Positions 58,239 to 64,000 of a DNA stretch of 64,000 nt are shown one piece after another. Positions within the stretch are counted from its first letter, which is position 1. Each line of letters starts with the position of its first letter. The stretch comes from Marinobacter goseongensis (lineage in GTDB: Bacteria; Pseudomonadota; Gammaproteobacteria; Pseudomonadales; Oleiphilaceae). Location: positions 62,001 to 126,000 of the forward strand of contig NZ_JAKZAI010000012.1 in the NCBI RefSeq assembly GCF_023156235.1, given 5' to 3'. The position numbers and the translations under genes are program-made. A model generated the notes under the pieces. It had not been told where the DNA came from. It saw nothing but the letters and a program-made list of their open reading frames with translations, and made no database searches.

Positions 58239-59057
58239 ATGGTCGACAAAAATGAGGAGCCCGCGCTGCCGCGGGATGGCGTCTGGGGGCAGGCCTATAG
58301 CCTGGGATCCGGGCAGACACAGTTTCACGAACTCAGTCATACGCGTCTCTGGGTGACCCGGCTGGATCTGGAATGGCAGATTCGTGCTGCAACATCGGCA
58401 CCGGCGGTCGACCCCATGCGCTGGACCGAGCAGACCAGCCATGTCCTGCCGGGCAGTGACGTGCCCCTGCAGCGATTCGTCCGACCCGATGACAGCAATG
58501 AGGTGGTGTTTCTGCCCGCGTTGGCCGGTTTGCCGACGGTGATTCGCCCTTACCAACCTTTGACCATTCCCGCGGGCGGGACATGCGTTATTTACGTGGG
58601 CACGGTGGTGTGGTTGCGCATTTGCGTTGGCACCCATCGCACGCAATTGACGGAACTGGCGCTGGCTGAGCCTTCCCAGACCTGGGTGGGCAAAAATACC
58701 ATGGAGGGTGAGTTGTGCTACTCCGCCCCCAGTTACGCGCGTCTGGTGCTGGAGGCGGTGCCGAAGCGACCCTGGCGGGCAGTGACGCCAGTCACCATCA
58801 TGAATAGCCGCACCGAGCCGCTGTTGCTGGAGCGGTTCAGCCTGCCAACGCCGCTGCTGTCGCTTCACATGAATGAAAAAGGTCAGCTCTGGACACCGGG
58901 CGTAACGGTGGTCTGCGAGACCGACATGAATTCGGCCAGCCTGAACGTGGATCAGACCCTGTTCAAGGCGGCCGGTGACTGCCGGCTGATAACGCCGGCG
59001 CGTGAGACAGGCAGTCGCGGCAGGCTGGTGCGGGCATTCGATCGGATGTTCGGTTAA
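58239..59057 (+). CDS. DUF432-like protein, first gene of the MscS-RimK operon
   Basis: 272 residues, no signal peptide or membrane segment, predicted mostly beta. Features: repeated Trp/Leu-rich strands (TRLWVTRLDLEWQIR), central RPYQPLTIPAGGTCVIYVGTVVW split by short loops, and a basic end SRGRLVRAFDRMFG. I recall DUF432 proteins with similar length next to MscS-type channels, but the assignment needs a profile search. AGGA precedes the ATG. The mscS start follows its stop after two bases, which argues that its product works with the channel. Confidence 0.6.
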   Translation: MVDKNEEPALPRDGVWGQAYSLGSGQTQFHELSHTRLWVTRLDLEWQIRAATSAPAVDPMRWTEQTSHVLPGSDVPLQRFVRPDDSNEVVFLPALAGLPTVIRPYQPLTIPAGGTCVIYVGTVVWLRICVGTHRTQLTELALAEPSQTWVGKNTMEGELCYSAPSYARLVLEAVPKRPWRAVTPVTIMNSRTEPLLLERFSLPTPLLSLHMNEKGQLWTPGVTVVCETDMNSASLNVDQTLFKAAGDCRLITPARETGSRGRLVRAFDRMFG

Positions 59058-59059
59058 CG

Positions 59060-59974
59060 GTGGCGGCGGACAACGGAGCTCGTAGTTTGATTGAGAACAT
59101 CGAAAACAGCCTGATTCAGGTCGCCAGTGCCTTACCCTGGATGCAGTGGTTGAGCGCCGCGTTCCTGTTGGTTCTGGGCATTATTCTCGGGTCGTTTGCC
59201 GCCCGCAGCCTGTCTCGGGTCATGCAGGCGCGGGCGTCGCGGCACCATACGGTGATGTTCCGGCGCCTGGTGTTCTATGTGGTGGTGGCGGTCTTCGCCA
59301 TGGCCGCTTTGCGAGAGGCGGGTTTTTCACTGGACGTGGTGCTGGGCGCAGCCGGTATCCTGACGGTGGCCATCGGCTTTGCGTCCCAGACCTCGGCCTC
59401 AAACATGATCAGCGGTTTGTTCCTGCTGGTGGAGCGTCCGTTCGAGATCGGCGACTTTATCGAGGTTGAGGCCACGGTGGGGGAGGTTATTGGTATTGAT
59501 ATGCTCAGTGTGAAATTGCGCACCACCGACAACCTCTATGTGCGGATTCCCAACGAAACCCTGATCAAGACGCCGGTGGTGAACCGCTCCCGCTTTCCGA
59601 TCCGTCGTCTCGACCTGACGGTGGGGATTGCCTACGCTGAAGATGTGGAAAAAGTCGAGAAACTGCTCCTGGAGCTGGCCGAACAAAATCCGGCCTGTCT
59701 CGAGGAGCCACGGCCTTTTGTGCTGGTGACGTCGTTCGGACCCTCTTCGGTGGATTTGCAGTTTTCGTTCTGGGTCCCGAGAGAGCGTATTCTCGAAGGG
59801 CGCAGCAATATGATGGTGGACATCAAGAAAATGCTGGATCAGAAAGGGATCGAAATTCCTTTCCCTCACACCAGTATTTATGCCGGAAGCCATTCCGCGC
59901 CATTCAGGGTCGAACTGCTTCGGCCGCAAAGCTCTACCGAAAAGGAACTGCCGGATGCCAACGAAAACGGATAA
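59060..59974 (+). CDS. Small-conductance mechanosensitive channel, MscS family
   Basis: Inner-membrane channel opened by membrane tension. 304 residues, GTG start coupled to the previous gene. Three hydrophobic helices (about 27-47, 66-86, 90-125); the pore-lining TM3 reads [22 protein letters not shown], followed by [10 protein letters not shown] of the beta domain and a C-terminal alpha/beta cage. Shorter N-terminus than MscK-type relatives. Its end overlaps the retropepsin gene by 20 bases. Confidence 0.93.
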   Translation: MAADNGARSLIENIENSLIQVASALPWMQWLSAAFLLVLGIILGSFAARSLSRVMQARASRHHTVMFRRLVFYVVVAVFAMAALREAGFSLDVVLGAAGILTVAIGFASQTSASNMISGLFLLVERPFEIGDFIEVEATVGEVIGIDMLSVKLRTTDNLYVRIPNETLIKTPVVNRSRFPIRRLDLTVGIAYAEDVEKVEKLLLELAEQNPACLEEPRPFVLVTSFGPSSVDLQFSFWVPRERILEGRSNMMVDIKKMLDQKGIEIPFPHTSIYAGSHSAPFRVELLRPQSSTEKELPDANENG

Positions 59975-60452
59975 GCCTGCAACGCCGTCCGCCTACCCGA
60001 CGCTGGAGGGCAAGATCAACCTTGGCTGGCGGGAATGGGTGGCATTGCCGGATCTGGATATTGGCAGGGTCAAGGCCAAGGTGGATACCGGGGCACGTAC
60101 CTCGTGCCTGCACACCTTTCGTACCGAGCCCTACACCCTGGACGGTGAGCGCCGGGTGCGGTTCTGGGTCCACCCGGTGCAGAACGATCTCCACCACGTG
60201 GTGGAGTGTGACGCCGCGGTGCTGGATGAGCGCAATGTGTCGGATTCCGGCGGTCATCGGGAGCTGCGCCTGGTGATTGAAACCCGGCTGGTGATCGGAG
60301 AAGCCGTCTGGCCCATTGAAATGACATTGACCAACCGGGATTCCATGCGATTCCGGATGTTGCTGGGGCGCACTGCCATGGCAGGGCGCTCCCTGGTGTA
60401 TCCCGAAGCTTCCTATCTCGCCGGCGAGCCGGCCTTAAGGACGACCAAATGA
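59955..60452 (+). CDS. rimB: RimB-type retropepsin-like aspartic protease (PF05618)
   Basis: 165 residues with the aspartic-protease motif DTGA (44-47, in [15 protein letters not shown]) typical of the family once annotated as ATP-dependent zinc protease. In Pseudomonas, RimB acts with RimK, trimming glutamates that RimK adds to S6. ATG 59955 follows AAAGGAACTG and lies 20 bases inside mscS. Its stop overlaps the rimK start (ATGA). One DTG per chain means an active homodimer. Confidence 0.88.
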   Translation: MPTKTDKPATPSAYPTLEGKINLGWREWVALPDLDIGRVKAKVDTGARTSCLHTFRTEPYTLDGERRVRFWVHPVQNDLHHVVECDAAVLDERNVSDSGGHRELRLVIETRLVIGEAVWPIEMTLTNRDSMRFRMLLGRTAMAGRSLVYPEASYLAGEPALRTTK

Positions 60453-61354
60453 AAATTGCGATTCTGTCGCGCAACCGACATCTCTACTCCACCCGCCGCC
60501 TGGTCGAGGAGGGGGTTAACCGGGGCCACGAAGTGCGCGTGATTGACTGCCTGCACTGCTCCATGAACATCACCTCGTCCAACCCGCTGATTCATTACCA
60601 CGAAGAGGTACTGGAGAATTTTGATGTGGTGGTGCCGCGGATCGGTGCCTCGGTCACTTTCTACGGCACGGCGGTGTTGCGACAGTTCGAGATGATGGGC
60701 GTGTTTCCCGTTAACGAATCCGTGGCGATTACCCGCTCCCGGGACAAGCTGCGTTCGCTGCAATTGCTGGCGCGTAAAGGCGTGGGTATGCCGGTGACCG
60801 GTTTTGCCAACAAGCCGGATAACGTGCCGGAGCTGCTGAAAATGGTGGGTGGCGCGCCGGTGGTCATCAAGCTGTTGCAAGGCACTCAGGGTATCGGTGT
60901 GGTGCTGGCCGAAACCCGCAAGGCCGCGGAAAGTGTGATCGAGGCCTTCATGGGGCTGAAAGCAGACATTCTGGTGCAGGAATTCATCAAGGAAGCCGGT
61001 GGTGCGGACATTCGCTGTTTCGTTATCGGCGACAAGGTGATCGCTGCCATGAAACGCCAGGGTGGAGAGGGCGAGTTCCGGTCCAACCTGCACCGGGGCG
61101 GCACGGCCTCGCTGGTGCGCATTACCCCGGAAGAGCGTCGCACCGCCATCACAGCGGCAAAAGCGATGGGGTTGAACGTTGCGGGGGTGGATCTGCTGCG
61201 CTCCAGCCGCGGCCCGCTGGTGATGGAGGTGAACTCCTCACCGGGCCTGGAAGGCATCGAAAAGGCCACCGGCAAGAACGTGGCGGGCATGATCGTGAGC
61301 TGGATCGAGAAGAACCAGCAGCCCTGGAAGACCCGCACCAAAGGGAGAGGTTAA
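60449..61354 (+). CDS. rimK: RimK, alpha-L-glutamate ligase of ribosomal protein S6
   Basis: ATP-grasp ligase adding glutamates to the C-terminus of bS6, and able to make free poly-alpha-glutamate. 301 residues. N-terminal [21 protein letters not shown]-grasp core with [14 protein letters not shown] and the metal-binding [14 protein letters not shown]. The S6 gene of this organism (27072) ends in EEE, so the substrate is in the same window. Overlaps rimB by four bases and lies one base before the amidohydrolase gene. Confidence 0.95.
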   Translation: MKIAILSRNRHLYSTRRLVEEGVNRGHEVRVIDCLHCSMNITSSNPLIHYHEEVLENFDVVVPRIGASVTFYGTAVLRQFEMMGVFPVNESVAITRSRDKLRSLQLLARKGVGMPVTGFANKPDNVPELLKMVGGAPVVIKLLQGTQGIGVVLAETRKAAESVIEAFMGLKADILVQEFIKEAGGADIRCFVIGDKVIAAMKRQGGEGEFRSNLHRGGTASLVRITPEERRTAITAAKAMGLNVAGVDLLRSSRGPLVMEVNSSPGLEGIEKATGKNVAGMIVSWIEKNQQPWKTRTKGRG

Positions 61355-61355
61355 C

Positions 61356-62420
61356 GTGGCGCGTGCCCCCTTCGTGATTGCCGGTACAGAAATCAAGGCC
61401 GGTACACGCCAGACGGTGGAAGTGCCGGTAGCCAAGTTGTACACCCACACGCCGCTGCACATTCCGGTCGAAGTAGTGCACGGCCGCCGGGCTGGCCCGG
61501 TGCTGATGGTGTGTGGAGCGATCCACGGTGACGAAATTAACGGCGTGGAGATTGTCCGCCGGGTGTTGACCAATTCGGCGCTGCGGCATCTGCGCGGCAC
61601 CCTGGTGGCGGTGCCCATCGTCAATATTTTCGGTTTTGTACAGCGTACTCGCTATCTGCCGGACCGGCGTGATCTCAACCGCTGCTTCCCCGGCAGTGAA
61701 ACCGGTTCTCTGGGCGGTCGTATCGCGTACCTGCTGCGCACCCAGATTATGGAGAATGTCTCTCACATAATTGACCTGCACACCGGCGCGATTCACCGTT
61801 TCAACTTGCCACAGATCCGTGCCGAGCTGAAAAATCCGGAAACCATCCGCATGGCCGAGGCCTTCGGAGCGCCGATCATTCTCAATGCCGGCCTGCGGGA
61901 GGGCAGCCTGCGGGCCTACGCCGACTCCCAGGACATTCCGGTGGTGACGTTCGAGGGCGGTGAAGCGCTGCGATTTGACGACGTGGTGATCTCCAGCGGC
62001 GTGAAAGGGGTGATCCGGGTGATGCGCGAGCTGGAAATGATCCCCGCCAAGAAGGGGCCGAAAGCGCCCAGAAAACGTTCGGAAACCGCCGCCAATTCGC
62101 AATGGGTGCGCACCGACATCGACGGCATCATGCGCCCGGTGGCGAGCCTCGGCCAGAAGGTTCGCAAGGGGCAGAAGCTGGCCATGGTGGCGGACCCGTT
62201 TGGCGAGTCAGAGACGGCGGTGCTGTCACCCTGTTCGGGCATTGTGATCTGTGTGAACAACCTGCCACTGGTGAACGAGGGGGAGGCCATCTACCACGTT
62301 GCCCGTTTTGATGAGCTCAGTGAGGCGGAGAAGGCCATGGATTATTTCCGCAGCAGCTACGAGGGTGACGTGGGGGACGACGTGGTCCCGGTGCATCCCT
62401 GGGACGATCGTCAGAAGTAA
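61356..62420 (+). CDS. Succinylglutamate desuccinylase/aspartoacylase-family zinc hydrolase
   Basis: 354 residues, GTG start behind GGGAGAGG. Zinc ligands HxxE (H57, E60 in AIHGDEING) and H142 (IDLHTG), with DLNR (106-109) for substrate carboxylate: the M14-like AstE/AspA fold. A C-terminal domain (about 260-340, SLGQKVRKGQKLAMVADPFGE) resembles a biotinyl/lipoyl-like hammerhead. No arginine-succinyltransferase genes are near, so an Ast role is unlikely; a substrate related to RimK products, such as N-acyl-glutamyl peptides, is inferred from context. Confidence 0.85.
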   Translation: MARAPFVIAGTEIKAGTRQTVEVPVAKLYTHTPLHIPVEVVHGRRAGPVLMVCGAIHGDEINGVEIVRRVLTNSALRHLRGTLVAVPIVNIFGFVQRTRYLPDRRDLNRCFPGSETGSLGGRIAYLLRTQIMENVSHIIDLHTGAIHRFNLPQIRAELKNPETIRMAEAFGAPIILNAGLREGSLRAYADSQDIPVVTFEGGEALRFDDVVISSGVKGVIRVMRELEMIPAKKGPKAPRKRSETAANSQWVRTDIDGIMRPVASLGQKVRKGQKLAMVADPFGESETAVLSPCSGIVICVNNLPLVNEGEAIYHVARFDELSEAEKAMDYFRSSYEGDVGDDVVPVHPWDDRQK

Positions 62421-62434
62421 CCACGAGGCACATC

Positions 62435-62860
62435 ATGATCTGGGATCAGACCTTTATTGAACTGGCGCCCTTGCCCCGGGGCTTTCACCTGGTAACCAAC
62501 GAGGTGCTGGCCCAGGCTCCGGATCTGCGCAATTGCGAGGTCGGGCTACTGCAGCTGTTTATCCAGCACACCTCCGCCTCCCTGGCGATCAATGAAAACG
62601 CCGATCCGGATGTGCGTGGGGATCTGGAGCGGCATTTCAATGTGATGGTACCGGAGCGGGCGCCCCATTATGTCCATACCCAGGAGGGGCCGGACGACAT
62701 GCCGGCCCATATAAAAGGCGTACTGATCGGCCCCTCACTGACGATTCCGGTGGCCAACGGCCACCTCGCTCTCGGAACCTGGCAGGGCATTTATCTGTGC
62801 GAGCACCGTGAACACGCCGGTGGTCGGCGCATTGTGGCTACGTTGCAGGGCCGATGGTGA
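62435..62860 (+). CDS. YjbQ family protein (UPF0047)
   Basis: 141 residues of the YjbQ fold: LLQLFIQHTSASLAINENAD with the conserved HTS, RGDLERHF, YVHTQEGPDDMPAHIKG and GTWQGIYLCEHREH. Some members show weak thiamine-phosphate-synthase activity; the physiological role is unknown. Conserved His and Glu suggest a metal site. Last gene of the mscS-rimK run, 14 bases after the hydrolase gene and converging on the next gene with 12 bases between stops. Confidence 0.9.
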   Translation: MIWDQTFIELAPLPRGFHLVTNEVLAQAPDLRNCEVGLLQLFIQHTSASLAINENADPDVRGDLERHFNVMVPERAPHYVHTQEGPDDMPAHIKGVLIGPSLTIPVANGHLALGTWQGIYLCEHREHAGGRRIVATLQGRW

Positions 62861-62872
62861 TGGCGCGCCGGA

Positions 62873-64000
62873 TCAGTCCGGTGACGACACCGCCAGCGTC
62901 TGCTGCCCGTCGGATGTTAGCAGCGGCAAGGACACCTCACCCCCGACAGTGACGACCGTGACCGTCAGATCCCGGGAAAATGCCCCGGCAAACGTCGGGT
63001 GCTGGCCATACAGCATCAGCACCAGTTGATCGCCACTGTTCAGTCGCTCCGCAATCCCTGTCAATTCAACGTCATGTTCTCCGAAGCCGCGAACGGGCTG
63101 AACCTGTTCGTCGATCAGTTCCGGGAGGCTCATGCCCTGTTTGATCACACCCACGCCGACGAATAGAATGGCATCACAGGTGCCGGTCGCAAACACCGGA
63201 TCGGATTCCTCCATGCAACGCGCCTCAAGATCAGACAGTGGAGCTCCGACTTTGAGGGTGGCGGTGGGAATGCCTGCGATGACACCGTCATTCTCCAGTG
63301 TTGTCAGGGGCACAAGGGTGGGCAACAGGCCCGCGACACCGGTCAATGTTGTGACTTCGATGGCCTCACCGAGTATATCGAAGCTGATCGGGAAGCGCGT
63401 GCCGCCCACGGTCACCTCAGGAGCGGATACCGCATCACCCGGCGCAAGGGTATAACAGATCTGATCGCCCGTGGTGATGACATTATCGGCATCACCGCGC
63501 CCTAAAAGCTTTTCATTGAACCAGGCCACGGCGGCCTGGTTGGCGCTGACGTCGCCACAATTGGTCAGTGTGTTAAGGCCCGCGTTGGGCAACTCCGGCA
63601 GTGCCTCGCCATAGAAACCGAGGTTGGCCAGGGTTTCCTGGATCAGGCCCGCATTCGGTGCGAGATAGTGGTGGCTGAACGGATAGGTGAGCAGGCGCAC
63701 GTCGCCCCCCGCGGCCTTCAGTTCCTTGTAGTTCTCCCAGGCTTCGTTGAACGGAAACAGGCTGTCACGCATGCCCTGGAACATCAGCACGTCGACCGGA
63801 TAGGGTGGTTTCTGCGGGGTTTTGATGACGTAGCGGCCGTCGCTGGTGATCGGGATCTGGCCGGTGATCGGGTTCAGCAGGTATTCCTGGGTGTTGCCAC
63901 TGTCGAACAGGACCAGGCCACGCTCGTTTTCCCAGAAATAGCTGGGGCTGTGGTAGTGGACGAAGTCCAGTGCCGGTTCCGGGAAACGGCCTTGCACGAT
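62873..64000 (-). CDS. S15/CocE-like alpha/beta hydrolase, C-terminal part (5' end outside window)
   Basis: About 375 residues are visible; the reading frame is still open at base 64000, and the ATG at 63997 is probably internal. The part seen holds the catalytic Asp region (VLMFQGMRDSLFP) and His (FSHHYL) of an alpha/beta hydrolase, then, after a short cap-like region, a C-terminal beta-sandwich as in X-Pro dipeptidyl-peptidase/CocE proteins (DQLVLMLYGQHPTFAGAF). The nucleophile serine would be upstream of the window. Four Cys suggest an exported protein. Confidence 0.7.
   Translation of the reverse strand: MVQGRFPEPALDFVHYHSPSYFWENERGLVLFDSGNTQEYLLNPITGQIPITSDGRYVIKTPQKPPYPVDVLMFQGMRDSLFPFNEAWENYKELKAAGGDVRLLTYPFSHHYLAPNAGLIQETLANLGFYGEALPELPNAGLNTLTNCGDVSANQAAVAWFNEKLLGRGDADNVITTGDQICYTLAPGDAVSAPEVTVGGTRFPISFDILGEAIEVTTLTGVAGLLPTLVPLTTLENDGVIAGIPTATLKVGAPLSDLEARCMEESDPVFATGTCDAILFVGVGVIKQGMSLPELIDEQVQPVRGFGEHDVELTGIAERLNSGDQLVLMLYGQHPTFAGAFSRDLTVTVVTVGGEVSLPLLTSDGQQTLAVSSPD

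Noticed and set aside
1..64000. Mobile elements, phage genes, toxin-antitoxin pairs, restriction systems, CRISPR
   Set aside because: No transposase, integrase, tail or capsid genes, methylase pairs or spaced direct repeats seen; the window is core genome with conserved order.

Overview
The window is chromosomal core DNA of a GC-rich gammaproteobacterium. Gene order and protein character resemble Marinobacter and, more broadly, Pseudomonas. This is inference from synteny: proA-nadD-rsfS-rlmH-mrdA-rodA-mltB-rlpA-dacA-ybeD-lipB, the lbcA-like/lolB/ispE/tRNA-Gln/prs run divergent from hemA-prfA-prmC, and rpsF-rpsR-(DUF2232)-rplI-dnaB-alr. Coding density is very high, gene ends often overlap by 1 to 20 bases, and I see no insertion sequence, prophage, integron, CRISPR array or rRNA.

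Layout. (1) 1-10.4 kb: an envelope-growth block (PBP2, RodA, MltB, RlpA, DacA) preceded by proline, NAD and ribosome-maturation genes and closed by ybeD-lipB. (2) 10.4-16.3 kb: signalling and membrane genes (GGDEF cyclase with an intact inhibitory site, ABC1/AarF kinase, YqaA, a dCache chemoreceptor, a glutaredoxin). (3) 16.3-23.3 kb: PPi-type phosphofructokinase, mpl-ubiX, an acyl-CoA dehydrogenase, a large lipoprotein of unknown function and tRNA-Leu(CAG). (4) 23.5-31.8 kb: rnr-rlmB, the S6/S18/L9 operon with a structured leader, dnaB-alr. (5) 31.8-38.4 kb: small unknowns, a catalytically degenerate RmlD-like protein facing an Anr/Fnr regulator, FabB, an Mpo1-like protein, an AraC regulator, a circularly permuted GTPase and a Spy-like periplasmic protein. 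(6) 38.5-45.3 kb, mostly minus strand: an RND/MMPL exporter, a short chemoreceptor, lipA, metY, a frameshifted micro-gene and tRNA-Met. (7) 45.3-52.3 kb, minus strand: ychF, pth, rplY, prs, tRNA-Gln, ispE, lolB, lbcA-like. (8) 52.5-58.1 kb: hemA-prfA-prmC-moeB, a long inverted repeat, and phrB in the opposite direction. (9) 58.2-62.9 kb: a tightly packed six-gene operon (DUF432-like protein, MscS channel, RimB-type retropepsin, RimK, an AstE/aspartoacylase-like amidohydrolase, YjbQ). (10) 62.9-64.0 kb: the C-terminal part of an S15/CocE-like hydrolase that runs off the window.

How the genes fit together: peptidoglycan synthesis, trimming and recycling (mrdA, rodA, mltB, rlpA, dacA, mpl, alr), translation and its quality control (rsfS, rlmH, rlmB, rnr, S6, S18, L9, L25, pth, prfA, prmC) and lipoylation (lipB here, lipA 32 kb away) dominate. 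The RimB-RimK pair and their expected substrate, ribosomal protein S6 with a Glu-rich tail, are both in the window. No clearly new defence or mobile system is present. The least explained items are the mechanosensitive-channel/RimK operon, the degenerate SDR next to anr, the frameshifted micro-gene at 44957-45113 and the inverted repeat at 56546-56642.
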